From: Paenibacillus farraposensis
GTDB lineage: Bacteria > Bacillota > Bacilli > Paenibacillales > Paenibacillaceae
Length of the DNA: 64,000 bases
NCBI RefSeq assembly: GCF_020736845.1
Contig: NZ_JAFFQR010000112.1
Location: forward strand, 339,233-403,232
Direction of reading: 5' to 3'
Under the pieces are notes generated by a model, which saw nothing but the letters and a program-made list of their open reading frames with translations, did no database searches and was not told where the DNA came from. Positions 44,419 to 53,949 of this stretch are shown piece by piece; within the stretch, counting starts at the first letter, position 1, and every line of letters starts with the position of its first letter. A program made the position numbers and the translations under genes.

Positions 44419-45549
44419 CTAAAGATCTAATGCTTTTCTTGATTTAAAATCCATGCCCTTGTAATACATATCCGCAACGAGCAGATTCGGTCCGCAGCAA
44501 GCAGCAGCATCACAATGACAGTTGACGGTCTGATTAAGCGGGTGCTCATTCAGCCATTCATCGAAGATTTCGTCCAGATCTCGCTCTTGAATGTTTCCAA
44601 AAGCAGGGATATCTGCAAAATCCGTCACATATACGCTGCCCGTGAACATATTCACATTAACGCGGTTCCTCCCGTCTGGATCATTACGAACCGTAACATT
44701 CCGTTCCTGGCGCAGACGACGAAGCAGCTTGCGGTCTTCCTCCTGGTCAGAGCAAGCAAAGAGAGGCAGCGTACCAAATAACATCCACATATCCTGGTTA
44801 CGAACATCCAGCAGTTTATGGATAGCATTGCGCATATCATCCAGTGAGAGCACGGGCAGGGCAGAGGCAAAATTGGAAGCGTACATCGGATGAACCTCAT
44901 GCCGTCGGCAGCCCATTTCATTGATTAACTGATGAATGCCGTCCAGCTTCATGTGTGTCCGATAGTTGATCATGGATTCAGCGGAAATGAACATTCCCAT
45001 CTCGCTTAGCTTACGGGCATTCTCCACCATTTTCTCATAGAGGCCCACAGCACCCGCGCGAGGAGCCGGACGTCCGGTATTTGCAAAACCCACTTCATAA
45101 AAATCGTCCGCATTCAAATAATTAAACGATATATGCATGACATCCAGATAAGGAAGCATCTTCTCATATCTGCGGATATCCAATGTCAGATTGGAGTTAA
45201 TTTGCGACCGGATGCCGCGCTCCCTGGCGTATTTCAGTAGTGGAACGATCACTTCGTCGACCGTTTTATCAAGCAAGGCAGGTTCTCCGCCCGTAATACT
45301 AATGGTCTGCAGATGTTCGACCTCATCCAACCGTCTCAGCATCAAATCTAGCGGAAGGAATGGAGCCTCCTTCGTGACTAGCATGTCGCCAACAGCACAA
45401 TGCTCACAGCGCATATTGCACAGATGCGTCACGGTCATTTCCACACTCGTCAGCAAATGACGGCCATGTGAACGCAGCGAGACAATCGGGTCCCACGGAT
45501 CATACGCTGGCGATATTTGGGGAAGTGTGTCGTTTTGTAGAACTGTCAT
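44419..45549 (-). CDS. yfkAB: Radical SAM protein YfkAB
   Basis: A 376-residue radical SAM protein. The cluster motif is CNMRCEHC (about residues 43-50), followed by ISITGGEPALL, and a C-terminal Cys-rich part (NCHCDAAACCGPN) that may hold an extra iron-sulphur cluster. It matches YfkAB of B. subtilis, known from a fused radical-SAM gene; the reaction is unknown. The C-terminal Cys block resembles a SPASM-like extension. Single gene with a hairpin behind it. Confidence 0.88.
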   Translation of the reverse strand: MTVLQNDTLPQISPAYDPWDPIVSLRSHGRHLLTSVEMTVTHLCNMRCEHCAVGDMLVTKEAPFLPLDLMLRRLDEVEHLQTISITGGEPALLDKTVDEVIVPLLKYARERGIRSQINSNLTLDIRRYEKMLPYLDVMHISFNYLNADDFYEVGFANTGRPAPRAGAVGLYEKMVENARKLSEMGMFISAESMINYRTHMKLDGIHQLINEMGCRRHEVHPMYASNFASALPVLSLDDMRNAIHKLLDVRNQDMWMLFGTLPLFACSDQEEDRKLLRRLRQERNVTVRNDPDGRNRVNVNMFTGSVYVTDFADIPAFGNIQERDLDEIFDEWLNEHPLNQTVNCHCDAAACCGPNLLVADMYYKGMDFKSRKALDL

Positions 45550-45646
45550 TATGTTTTCACCTTATTTCTGTTATTAACCTAAAAAAACGTATAAATATCA
45601 TATCATGATGTGTAAAGCGTCTGCATGTTCTCATCCATATTTTTCG

Positions 45647-46759
45647 CTAATCTACATATATTCCTTCGAGAGGGACAACGCTAGCCCCCAGTGTATTTAT
45701 AATCATAACTGAAAGGGATATAGACAAATCCACATCGTAAGGTGCTTTCAGCTCCTGTCCATCCCGGTCTCTCACAATCCGAATAACAGGCCTTTGTGGA
45801 ATTTTGGGATGTATACGTACTACGACACCCTCTTCGCCTGTATTGAGTACCACAGAGAGTCCCAGGGGGTAAATCGCCACACAGTCACGAAAAGCTTCCA
45901 GCATCCGCTGCTCATACAGCGTACCTGCACCGGCGTACAGCACCTCCATCGCTTCATAAGGCAGCAAGGCCTGCTTGTATATCCGGCTTGCAGTCATTGC
46001 ATCGTATGAGTCCACCAGACCGATCCATTTTGCATATTCATGGATTTGGTCCTTCTTCCAACCGTTCGGATATCCGCTGCCGTTGATACGCTCATGATGC
46101 TGTAATGCACAGTGAGCTGACAGCAAGGGAATCCCCGGTTCATCTTTAAGGAGCTTGTAGCCGATCACCGTATGAGTCTTCATATGCTCATATTCCTCAT
46201 CCGTCAATTTGCCCGGCTTATACAGCACTTGAGGAGAAATTTTCATTTTTCCAATATCGTGCAGCATTGAACCTATTCCCAGCTCCATCAGTTGGTTGTT
46301 ATTGTAGCCGTTGGCTATTCCCAGTACAAGCGAATACAGGCATACGTTTAATGAATGATGATACAAATCTTGATCCGCTGCCCCGATATCCATCAGCATA
46401 ATGATCGCATCCTCGCGGCTTCCGATATCGTCCAGGATGGATTCCATCACCTTATAAAAAGATTTCCCCAAATAGTTAGGTCTATGATCTACGGAATAGG
46501 ATGACAACCCCTGAAACTGTTTTTTGATCTCCTGTAACGCCTCGGCTCTGGTCTGTTCATGGATCATTTCAGGAATTACGATATCTTCGGTCACCGCATC
46601 CTCAATGTATACATATCCAATACCAACTTGACCTAGACGTTCAATCAATCGCGAAGTAAGCTCAACACCTTCCGAGAGCAGCACCATTCCATTTTCATTG
46701 TATATTTTTTTGCCCAGCTTCATGCCGGCTCTCAATAATGTAACAGGTACCAGTCGCAG
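45647..46759 (-). CDS. HD-GYP domain protein (c-di-GMP phosphodiesterase-like)
   Basis: A ~370-residue protein with a ~90-residue N-terminal region (RLVPVTLLRAGMKLGKKIYN) and an HD-GYP domain: MLHDIGKMKI, KTHTVIGYKLL and HHERINGSGYPNG. HD-GYP enzymes hydrolyse cyclic di-GMP to pGpG or GMP. No ATG is available at the expected start; alignment with the usual MRLVPV opening points to CTG at 46759, six bases after GGGAGAGG. ATT at 46765 and TTG at 46807 are alternatives. It follows the nucleotidase gene closely, so they are co-transcribed. Confidence 0.85.
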   Translation of the reverse strand: MRLVPVTLLRAGMKLGKKIYNENGMVLLSEGVELTSRLIERLGQVGIGYVYIEDAVTEDIVIPEMIHEQTRAEALQEIKKQFQGLSSYSVDHRPNYLGKSFYKVMESILDDIGSREDAIIMLMDIGAADQDLYHHSLNVCLYSLVLGIANGYNNNQLMELGIGSMLHDIGKMKISPQVLYKPGKLTDEEYEHMKTHTVIGYKLLKDEPGIPLLSAHCALQHHERINGSGYPNGWKKDQIHEYAKWIGLVDSYDAMTASRIYKQALLPYEAMEVLYAGAGTLYEQRMLEAFRDCVAIYPLGLSVVLNTGEEGVVVRIHPKIPQRPVIRIVRDRDGQELKAPYDVDLSISLSVMIINTLGASVVPLEGIYVD

Positions 46760-46775
46760 CTTAATCCTCTCCCGA

Positions 46776-48215
46776 TTATTTTGATACCTGAAGCCACCTA
46801 GCAGCAAAACACTCTTCCATCGCGCCCGGACGCTTCAACTCCATTTCAATCAAATCCCGTAAAAATTGTGGAAGCATAAATCGGAGCTCCGATCCGTTAG
46901 CAAGCACCTCATAACCTGCTCTGAAAGTGAACATATCCAGCGTACCGACCGTATATTCCTCATGCTCTTCCAATATATAACCCGCTACACGAAGGTCCGT
47001 GATCCGGTCATAAGGAGCACGGTCCGGATCATACTGTATCTCCAAACCAGCAACACATATCGTGCCAAGCACTTTACCTCGAAAACCAAACCCCATCATT
47101 GGTTTGTTCGCAAATTCAGGCAATAAGGACTGCTCCAGCGCCAGCCGAATATCTCTTCCCCGCAGCTTCATAATACAGGCATTAATCGGCGAAGGGCATA
47201 AGGAATGCAGCATGCCTTTGCTGATATCCCCCTCTGGCAGCGGACCGAGCAGTTGCCCCGCATTAACCAGCGCAATGGCTGTTCCTGTAAAGTGCGACAC
47301 GGATTGTGCCAGCAAATTCCCGAAGGGAGACTCCTGATCATATGCAATCCCCAGTTCCCGATCCGTCACGGCTACCGTGCGCTCCAAGGCACGCTCTGCT
47401 TGTCTGCGACGAAGCACGATGGCTGAAGCTACTTTTTCATCTAGCAGCGCAGTATCCACGGGAATTACACCGCCTGACGCAACTCGAAACCGTTCCTGAC
47501 TACTGCTGCGTGTTAGTGTCACTTTACCCAGCAGCGTCCCAAACTTCCCCGCTCCACATAAAGCTGTGTCACCAATCCAAAGCGGTTTCTCCAGCACATG
47601 ATGGGTATGGCCTCCAAGAATGACGTCAATTTCAGGAAATTGAGCCGCTAATTTCTCATCGAAAGGCAAACCCAGATGCGACATCACAACCAAAATATCA
47701 ACCTGTTTTCTCAGTGCTGCGATCTGCTCTCCCAGTACCTCGAACGGATCAAGAGCATCCCAGCCCAGCAACTGATAAAACTCCGTAAAAGGAGCCGTCA
47801 CGCCAAGCAAACCGACCTTGATTCCTGCTTTGTCCAAAATTAAAGTTGGCTTCATCCACGAAGGACTCTCCCCCGTGGCACTTTCTATCATATTGCCGCA
47901 TACGACCGGACAGTGAATTCCCGCATAGGCTTGTTCAATGATATCCGGGGTAAAAGTTAGCCCTTCGTTGTTGCCGATCGTAATCGCATCGTATCCTGTT
48001 AAATTGATAACATCCACATTTGCCCCACCCAGCGTTCCTTCCGTTGCTGGGGCCATCCGGTCCATGTGGTCTCCTATATCCAGTACGAGCAGCGCATCCC
48101 CTAATGCGGCTCTTTGTTCCTCAATCATTGCGGCTATCGAAGGCATACTGCCAAAACGACTATGAATATCGTTCGTATGCAAAATGGTCAACGTTTGCCG
48201 AGTCGTCATCTCCAT
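46776..48215 (-). CDS. yunD: 5'-nucleotidase / metallophosphatase YunD
   Basis: A 479-residue cytoplasmic (no signal peptide) bifunctional nucleotidase: an N-terminal calcineurin-like domain with metal motifs HTNDIHSRF, LDIGDHMDR, ITIGNNEGL, VMSHLGL and LGGHTHHV, and a C-terminal 5'-nucleotidase domain (NAGQLLGPLPEG). It matches B. subtilis YunD. GAGGAGGG precedes the ATG. The downstream HD-GYP gene starts ~16 bases after its stop, so nucleotide turnover and c-di-GMP cleavage may be linked. Confidence 0.88.
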   Translation of the reverse strand: MEMTTRQTLTILHTNDIHSRFGSMPSIAAMIEEQRAALGDALLVLDIGDHMDRMAPATEGTLGGANVDVINLTGYDAITIGNNEGLTFTPDIIEQAYAGIHCPVVCGNMIESATGESPSWMKPTLILDKAGIKVGLLGVTAPFTEFYQLLGWDALDPFEVLGEQIAALRKQVDILVVMSHLGLPFDEKLAAQFPEIDVILGGHTHHVLEKPLWIGDTALCGAGKFGTLLGKVTLTRSSSQERFRVASGGVIPVDTALLDEKVASAIVLRRRQAERALERTVAVTDRELGIAYDQESPFGNLLAQSVSHFTGTAIALVNAGQLLGPLPEGDISKGMLHSLCPSPINACIMKLRGRDIRLALEQSLLPEFANKPMMGFGFRGKVLGTICVAGLEIQYDPDRAPYDRITDLRVAGYILEEHEEYTVGTLDMFTFRAGYEVLANGSELRFMLPQFLRDLIEMELKRPGAMEECFAARWLQVSK

Positions 48216-48447
48216 AACCGCCCTCCTCTACTTCATATATCGACTTTGGAGCTTCTAATGTTTAAGCATACCATTTTCTTAAGTATTATGGTACAGGAGT
48301 GGATGGAGGCCATACTCGGCAAGTTGGCTTCACTACAAGCTTAGGTCATAAACGCAATGAAAAACATTAACATGACTTTCGTCTACAACTGAGCTGAACA
48401 AGTTCCAAGGACCTATTTTACAGGTTGGAATAATAGTAAATTAGTCG

Positions 48448-48476
48448 TTGTCATCCCATATAATTCTTGATATATT
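48448..48476 (+). promoter_or_regulatory. Candidate sigma-A promoter for the second HD-GYP gene
   Basis: TTGTCA (48448-48453) and TATATT (48471-48476) are spaced by exactly 17 bases, ~50 bases upstream of the gene. The rest of the 312-base gap to yunD shows nothing further that I recognise. Confidence 0.55.
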
Positions 48477-48527
48477 AGGGTTGTTTCGTATTTTCGACAA
48501 ATTTGGACAACAAGGAGTTATCACATC

Positions 48528-49592
48528 ATGAGAGTTCACGTTACCGATGCCAAGCCAGGAGATCGCCTTACATCCGATACATATAACAGGCACGGTGTGC
48601 CAGTCTTGATTCAGGGCACCGAGCTTCAACATGAGGATATTTCCAAACTCATCATGCACGGTGTTGATTATATCGACATTGATGATGGTTCAGCAGGCAT
48701 CTCGGTTGACTTTGCCCCCGATGTTCCGGCTTCCCCCGAATCCCTCAAACGCGCCATCCCCCTCATAGAGCAGACAATCCACGGGTTTGAGAGCATGTTT
48801 CTCGAAGCTTCCGCTACTGGAAAATTTGATGAATCTCGAGTGGATGAGCTACTCGGTCCCCTCATTTCGGAGCTGACTCATCAAAAAGATGTCGTATCTA
48901 TGCTGTTAATTATGGAACGGGGAGATCACTATACGTATAATCACTCTCTTCAGGTGGGTGTACTATCGTATTACATTGCCACATGGCTGGGATATACAGA
49001 AGAAGAGGCTTATATCGCAGGCAAAGCCGGTTATTTGCACGATATGGGCAAGTCCATGATACCAGATGAAATTTTGAATAAGCCTGATAAGCTAACGCCT
49101 GAAGAATATCAGGAAATGAAGAAACACACCCTCTATGGCTTTGATATTATTCGCAATTCGACCAGTGATGAGATTTCAGCCATCGTTGCCTTGCAGCATC
49201 ATGAGCGCGAAGATGGAAGCGGGTACCCCCATGGGCTTCTCAAGGAAGAGATTCATCCTTTCGCCAGTATCACGGCTATTGCCGACGTGTACAGCGCTAT
49301 GATTTCTGATCGTGTGTATCAGACGAGACAGGAATTGCTCACGGTATTGAACGAGCTGCATAGTATGAGCTTTGGACATCTGAATCCCGAGGCTACTCAG
49401 GTATTCATTCGACATATGCTTCCGAATTTTATTAATAAGCAGGTTCTTCTCACTACAGGCCAGACCGGAACGATTGTTCTGAACAATCCGGTGGACTACT
49501 TCAGACCACTCGTGAAAATTAGCGAAAATGAGTATATAGATTTGTCCAAAGAACGCCATGTGGCCATCATAGATATCTATCTAGAAACCTGA
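48528..49592 (+). CDS. HD-GYP domain protein, second copy
   Basis: A 354-residue protein with the same layout as the copy at 45647: N-terminal ~120 residues (MRVHVTDAKPGDRL), then the HD-GYP domain with GYLHDMGKSMIP, KKHTLYGFDII and HHEREDGSGYPHG. Likely a c-di-GMP phosphodiesterase. AAGGAG lies nine bases before the ATG. It is transcribed divergently from yunD, so two HD-GYP genes flank the nucleotidase; they may be an old duplication. Confidence 0.9.
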   Translation: MRVHVTDAKPGDRLTSDTYNRHGVPVLIQGTELQHEDISKLIMHGVDYIDIDDGSAGISVDFAPDVPASPESLKRAIPLIEQTIHGFESMFLEASATGKFDESRVDELLGPLISELTHQKDVVSMLLIMERGDHYTYNHSLQVGVLSYYIATWLGYTEEEAYIAGKAGYLHDMGKSMIPDEILNKPDKLTPEEYQEMKKHTLYGFDIIRNSTSDEISAIVALQHHEREDGSGYPHGLLKEEIHPFASITAIADVYSAMISDRVYQTRQELLTVLNELHSMSFGHLNPEATQVFIRHMLPNFINKQVLLTTGQTGTIVLNNPVDYFRPLVKISENEYIDLSKERHVAIIDIYLET

Positions 49593-49662
49593 CCTGCAAC
49601 CGATGTCCGGGGTTACCTCGGTAGAACGAATTCTTCTGCCGAAAGTTCAGGCTGCACGAATG

Positions 49663-49718
49663 TAAAGAGGCTATCCTTGATCCGCAGGATCTTCCTGTGA
49701 AGGATGCCTCTTTTTATG
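49663..49718 (+). terminator. Terminator of the second HD-GYP gene
   Basis: Arms 49664-49678 and 49700-49713 (AAAGAGGC-ATCCTT with its complement) form a long stem followed by TTTTTATG. Confidence 0.88.
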
Positions 49719-49767
49719 TTATAGATAAATGCAATTCCATCCCTTTACAAGCCATTTCTGGAACGTA

Positions 49768-50130
49768 TTAAACAAGCGGTTGCTGAATCAAAGTTGCAAA
49801 ATTAAATTGGTGTACATGACCATCATTTAATGTAGTCTGGCCCGTAACAAAATGTACATGTTTACCATTTCCGACCGGAATAGCAGGTCCTGTTCTAATC
49901 TTTCTCAGATTATGAAAATGGTTCAAAAAATCAGTTTTCGTTAGATCAATTTCATGGATATGGCTTCTTCCTTGTCGAATTGCCTGCCCGGTTACACCTG
50001 CAAAGCGATGATTATGCCGATCTGCACCTTGCTCAGCCAGTTTGGTACTGCCTTCAAATTCATGCACATGCCTTTGTGTTTGTCTAGAAGAGATGCTTTT
50101 CTTCTTTACTGCAGTTTTATTCTTCTGCAT
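49768..50130 (-). CDS. ymaF: YmaF family protein
   Basis: A 120-residue His-rich protein of the YmaF family: repeated H-x-H motifs (RHVHEFEGS, DRHNHRFAGVTG, SHIHEI, KHVHFVTG, GHVHQF) at ~20-residue spacing, which suggests a beta-repeat fold that may bind metal. Function unknown. ATG at 50130 is ten bases after AAGGAGG; an in-frame ATG at 50139 is too close to that site. Single gene. The 233 bases between it and the B-lectin remnant show nothing recognisable. Confidence 0.8.
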   Translation of the reverse strand: MQKNKTAVKKKSISSRQTQRHVHEFEGSTKLAEQGADRHNHRFAGVTGQAIRQGRSHIHEIDLTKTDFLNHFHNLRKIRTGPAIPVGNGKHVHFVTGQTTLNDGHVHQFNFATLIQQPLV

Positions 50131-50363
50131 CCGTTGCATGCCTCCTTAGGATTATGTGACATCACAACATCCTATTAAGCAAACATCTATTTGTGCTAGG
50201 TAACTATCCGCAATTCCAACCCTAATTTTATCTCCCCATTTCCTCCCTTCTCCGGTGCCCATCTTCACTTAACTATATTATTTTGGAATGCACTCTTATG
50301 ATCTCAGACCACGTTTTTTAGGTAGAGCACAAGGTAATCTATATTATGTTAAGGAGTGGGAAC

Positions 50364-50713
50364 GTGGACAGATTACTGCCTAGACAGATGCTTCTAAAAG
50401 GATAGAGTCTACAATCGGCAAATGGAGCATACACATTGATTCTTCAAGAGGATGGCAGTCTTGTATTATACAGTCGAGGAATAGTCCTATGGAGCAGTCG
50501 TACGAACGGCAGAGCAGTTAACTATGCAATCATGCAAACAGATGGGAATTTTGTTCTTTACAGATATCCAAATCCTGTATGGGCTACAGACACGAATGGC
50601 TGGGGCAATGCATTCCCTGTTGTACAGGACGTGGTAATGTCGTTATTTATGGTACAAAAGCAGCATGGGCAACGGGTACCAATAGACTTCACAGCAACTA
50701 TCAATCCTCTTGA
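50364..50713 (+). pseudogene. B-lectin (monocot mannose-binding type) gene with stop and frameshift
   Basis: GTG at 50364 lies seven bases after AAGGAG and starts a frame that hits TAG at codon 14 (50403-50405). The frame continues SANGAYTLILQEDGSLVLY and NYAIMQTDGNFVLYRY, the QxDxNxVxY repeats of bulb-type lectins. At 50631-50632 a two-base GT insertion shifts the frame; past it GNVVIYGTKAAWATGTN restores the third repeat and ends at 50711-50713. The intact protein would be ~115 residues, like small bacterial B-lectins, some of which act as lectin-like bacteriocins. Now inactive. Confidence 0.75.
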
Positions 50714-50739
50714 TAGCCAATCATGCCATGCTGGTACAA

Positions 50740-50803
50740 ATTAAAAATACGTGTCTGAGCATCTTGGATACACAAACGTCAAGGCCACCACAGACACGTA
50801 TTT
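50740..50803 (-). terminator. Terminator of the suf operon
   Basis: A perfect 13-bp inverted repeat (AAATACGTGTCTG at 50745-50757 with 50791-50803) is followed on the minus strand by TTAATTT after T2-T5. It lies ~80 bases past the sufB stop. Confidence 0.7.
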
Positions 50804-50884
50804 GTAGTTGTAATACAAAATTGAAAACGTTCCCTTACTTCTTATAAACGATATATCCAGTAATAAGAAAAGGGATGAAAGGCA

Positions 50885-52282
50885 TTAACCAATAGAACCT
50901 TCCATTTCGAATTTGATCAAGCGATTCATTTCTACCGCATATTCCATCGGCAGCTCTTTGGTGAACGGCTCGATAAAGCCCATAACGATCATTTGCGTCG
51001 CTTCTGCTTCGGTCAAGCCACGGCTCATCAGATAGAACAGCTGATCTTCTGATACCTTGGAAACCGTCGCCTCGTGCTCAAGCGTAATATCGTCGTTCAT
51101 GATTTCATTATAAGGAATCGTATCGGAGGTCGACTGGTTATCCAATATCAACGTATCACACTTGATATTCGATTTTGCACCCTGAGCCTGACGGCCGAAT
51201 GAAGCCAATCCACGATACGTTACTTTACCGCCATGCTTACTGATCGACTTGGATACAATGGTAGAAGTGGTATCCGGGGCCAAGTGAATCATTTTCGCCC
51301 CTGCATCCTGATGCTGGCCTTTGCCCGCAACTGCGATGGACAAGACCATCCCTTTAGCTCCGCGGCCTTTTAGTACAACGGCCGGATACTTCATCGTCAG
51401 TTTGGAACCGATGTTGCCATCGACCCATTCCATCGTCGCATTTTCTTCCGCAACCGCACGTTTGGTTACCAGATTGTAGATGTTTGGTGCCCAGTTTTGG
51501 ATCGTTGTGTAACGAACGCGTGCATTCTTCTTGCAAATGATTTCCACCACAGCGCTATGCAGCGAGTTTGTGCTGTAAATCGGAGCCGTACAGCCCTCTA
51601 CATAATGCACAAAGCTGTCTTCGTCGGCAATAATAAGCGTGCGCTCAAATTGACCCATATTTTCCGAGTTAATACGGAAGTAGGCCTGCAATGGAATTTC
51701 ACATTTTACGCCTTTAGGTACATAGATAAAGCTGCCGCCTGACCATACCGCACTGTTCAATGCTGCAAACTTGTTGTCCGCAGGAGGCACAACCGTTGCA
51801 AAGTACTCTTTCAGAATTTCAGGATGCTCACGCAACGCCGTATCGGTATCCATGAAAATAACGCCCTGTTCTTCCAGATCCTTTTGCATGCTGTGGTAGA
51901 CAACCTCGGATTCATATTGTGCGGATACACCAGCCAAAAACTTTTGCTCCGCTTCTGGAATTCCCAGTTTATCAAACGTTTCCTTGATTTCTGCAGGAAC
52001 CTCTTCCCATGTTTTTCCCTGTTTCTCGGATGGTCGCACATAGTACTGGATATCATCGAAATCCAGCTCATCCATGTCTCCGCCCCATTTAGGCATTGGC
52101 ATCTTTTCAAACTGCTTCAATGCTTTCAGGCGGAATTCCAGCATCCAGTCCGGTTCACCCTTAATTTTGGAGATTTCCTTTACAATTTCCGGAGTGAGAC
52201 CCTTACCTGTTTGGAAAATGGACTTGTGTTCGTCACGAAAGCCATATTTGTACTCTTCCATTTCCGGTGCTTTCTTGGCCAT
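50885..52282 (-). CDS. sufB: Fe-S cluster assembly scaffold SufB
   Basis: A 465-residue SufB, the same length as in B. subtilis. With SufC and SufD it forms the SufBC2D scaffold where [Fe-S] clusters are built. Conserved stretches seen are YVEGCTAPIYSTNSLHSAVVEI (read in two parts), GGKVTYRGLASFG and the C-terminal MSRGLTEAEATQMIVMGFIEPF. ATG at 52282 lies ten bases after GAGGAGG; the longer frame upstream overlaps sufU. Last gene of sufCDSUB. Confidence 0.96.
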   Translation of the reverse strand: MAKKAPEMEEYKYGFRDEHKSIFQTGKGLTPEIVKEISKIKGEPDWMLEFRLKALKQFEKMPMPKWGGDMDELDFDDIQYYVRPSEKQGKTWEEVPAEIKETFDKLGIPEAEQKFLAGVSAQYESEVVYHSMQKDLEEQGVIFMDTDTALREHPEILKEYFATVVPPADNKFAALNSAVWSGGSFIYVPKGVKCEIPLQAYFRINSENMGQFERTLIIADEDSFVHYVEGCTAPIYSTNSLHSAVVEIICKKNARVRYTTIQNWAPNIYNLVTKRAVAEENATMEWVDGNIGSKLTMKYPAVVLKGRGAKGMVLSIAVAGKGQHQDAGAKMIHLAPDTTSTIVSKSISKHGGKVTYRGLASFGRQAQGAKSNIKCDTLILDNQSTSDTIPYNEIMNDDITLEHEATVSKVSEDQLFYLMSRGLTEAEATQMIVMGFIEPFTKELPMEYAVEMNRLIKFEMEGSIG

Positions 52283-52313
52283 GTTTCTCAAACCTCCTCT
52301 ATTTCTAGTTAAA

Positions 52314-52736
52314 TTATTTATCTTCGCCGATCCCTTTACGCAGCGCATTCCAGGCCAGTGTCGCACATTTAATGCGGGCCGGGAACTTATTAACGCCGGA
52401 CAAAGCTTCCAGCTCTTCATAATCGTCAAAATCAACAGCTTCCCCCTGCATCAGAGAAGAAAAGCGGCTTGCCATATCAAGCGCCTGCTCAATTGTTTTT
52501 CCTTTGACGGCCTCCGTCATCATGGAAGCAGACGACATACTGATCGAGCAGCCTTCGCCTGTAAAACGGGCATCTTCAACCACGCCGTCTTTCGTTTTAA
52601 GCTGAAGGGAAATCCGGTCACCACACGTCGGATTGTTTAGATCCACCGTAACCGTATCATCCTCAAAACGTCCGCGATTCCGCGGATTTTTATAATGATC
52701 CATAATCACACGCCGGTACAAGTCATCCAGTTGCAT
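52314..52736 (-). CDS. sufU: Sulfur-transfer protein SufU
   Basis: A 140-residue SufU, a zinc-dependent sulphurtransferase that accepts sulphur from SufS. The three cysteines are in NPTCGDRISL, GEGCSISMSSASMM and IKCATLAWNAL. The extra ~18-residue insert relative to IscU (DFDDYEELEALSGV region) is typical. ATG at 52736 lies ten bases after AAAGGAG and overlaps the sufS end by 14 bases. Confidence 0.95.
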   Translation of the reverse strand: MQLDDLYRRVIMDHYKNPRNRGRFEDDTVTVDLNNPTCGDRISLQLKTKDGVVEDARFTGEGCSISMSSASMMTEAVKGKTIEQALDMASRFSSLMQGEAVDFDDYEELEALSGVNKFPARIKCATLAWNALRKGIGEDK

Positions 52737-53949
52737 CGCCAAAATACTCCTTTGTTTGGATTAAGGCGCTGATCAAAGCGTCGACTTCTTCTTCAGTGTT
52801 ATAAAGGTAAAAACTCGCTCGTGCCGTGGCACTGGCCTTTAGCCAGCGCATTAACGGCTGACAGCAATGATGCCCTGCACGTACCGCTACCCCTTTGCTG
52901 TCCAATACGGTAGCCACATCATGCGGATGCACATCACCCAGATTGAACGTTACAAGTCCCACATGACGGTCAGCAGGCCCGTAAATCGTTAAGCCTTCCA
53001 CTTCGCGAAGACGTTTGAGAGCATAACTGACCAGACGGCTTTCATGCTGTGCTATGGCGTCCAGACCGATGCCTTCGAGAAAATCAATGGCCGCACCCAA
53101 GCCGACAGCTCCGGCAATAATCGGAGTCCCACCTTCGAACTTCCAAGGCAGCTCCTTCCATGTGGATTCATACAATCCCACATCGTCGATCATTTCCCCG
53201 CCGAACTCAATGGGCTCCATCTTTTCCAGCAGTGCCTTCTTGCCGTACAATACTCCGATACCTGTAGGAGCACACATTTTATGACCAGAAAAAGCATAGA
53301 AATCAGCATCGATATCTTGCACGTCTACTTTCATATGTGGCGCGCTTTGTGCGCCGTCGATGACGATAATTGCGCCTTTGCGATGTGCGATCGCAGCAAT
53401 TTCTTTAACCGGATTCACAACGCCAAGCACATTGGAGACATGTGCAATAGCCACTATTTTCGTCTTTTCCGTGATGGTATTCTCCACGTCCGCAAGATCA
53501 ACGCTACCGTCCTCTTGGAGCGGAATGTATTTTAAAGTTGCGCCTGTGGCTTTGGCTACCTGCTGCCACGGAATCAGATTGCTGTGATGCTCCATCGGTG
53601 TGATCACAATTTCATCATCCGCTTGGCAGTTGGCTCTTCCATAGGAAGAAGCCACCAGATTCAGCGCCGTTGTTGTTCCTCGCGTGAAAATAATTTCCTG
53701 ACTGCGCTTTGCATTCAGAAAACGGGCTACCTTTTCACGTGCACCTTCATAAGCATCCGTAGCCCGGCTGCCCAGCGTATGCACACCGCGGTGAACATTC
53801 GAATTGTCGTATTCGTAGTAGTGCTTGACGGCCTCGATGACTGCCAGCGGTTTCTGCGAAGTGGCCGCATTATCCAAATAAACCAGCGGATGACCGTTAA
53901 TCTCCTGATGTAAAATCGGGAATTGCTCACGAATCAATGCAGTATTCAT
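52723..53949 (-). CDS. sufS: Cysteine desulfurase SufS
   Basis: A 408-residue PLP-dependent cysteine desulphurase of the SufS class. PLP lysine in YAFSGHKMCAPTGIGVLYG (fragment SGHKM), active-site cysteine in GHHCCQPLM, and FTRGTTTALNLVA are visible. It removes sulphur from cysteine and hands it to SufU. ATG overlaps the sufD stop as ATGA, and its end overlaps sufU. Confidence 0.96.
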   Translation of the reverse strand: MNTALIREQFPILHQEINGHPLVYLDNAATSQKPLAVIEAVKHYYEYDNSNVHRGVHTLGSRATDAYEGAREKVARFLNAKRSQEIIFTRGTTTALNLVASSYGRANCQADDEIVITPMEHHSNLIPWQQVAKATGATLKYIPLQEDGSVDLADVENTITEKTKIVAIAHVSNVLGVVNPVKEIAAIAHRKGAIIVIDGAQSAPHMKVDVQDIDADFYAFSGHKMCAPTGIGVLYGKKALLEKMEPIEFGGEMIDDVGLYESTWKELPWKFEGGTPIIAGAVGLGAAIDFLEGIGLDAIAQHESRLVSYALKRLREVEGLTIYGPADRHVGLVTFNLGDVHPHDVATVLDSKGVAVRAGHHCCQPLMRWLKASATARASFYLYNTEEEVDALISALIQTKEYFGDATG

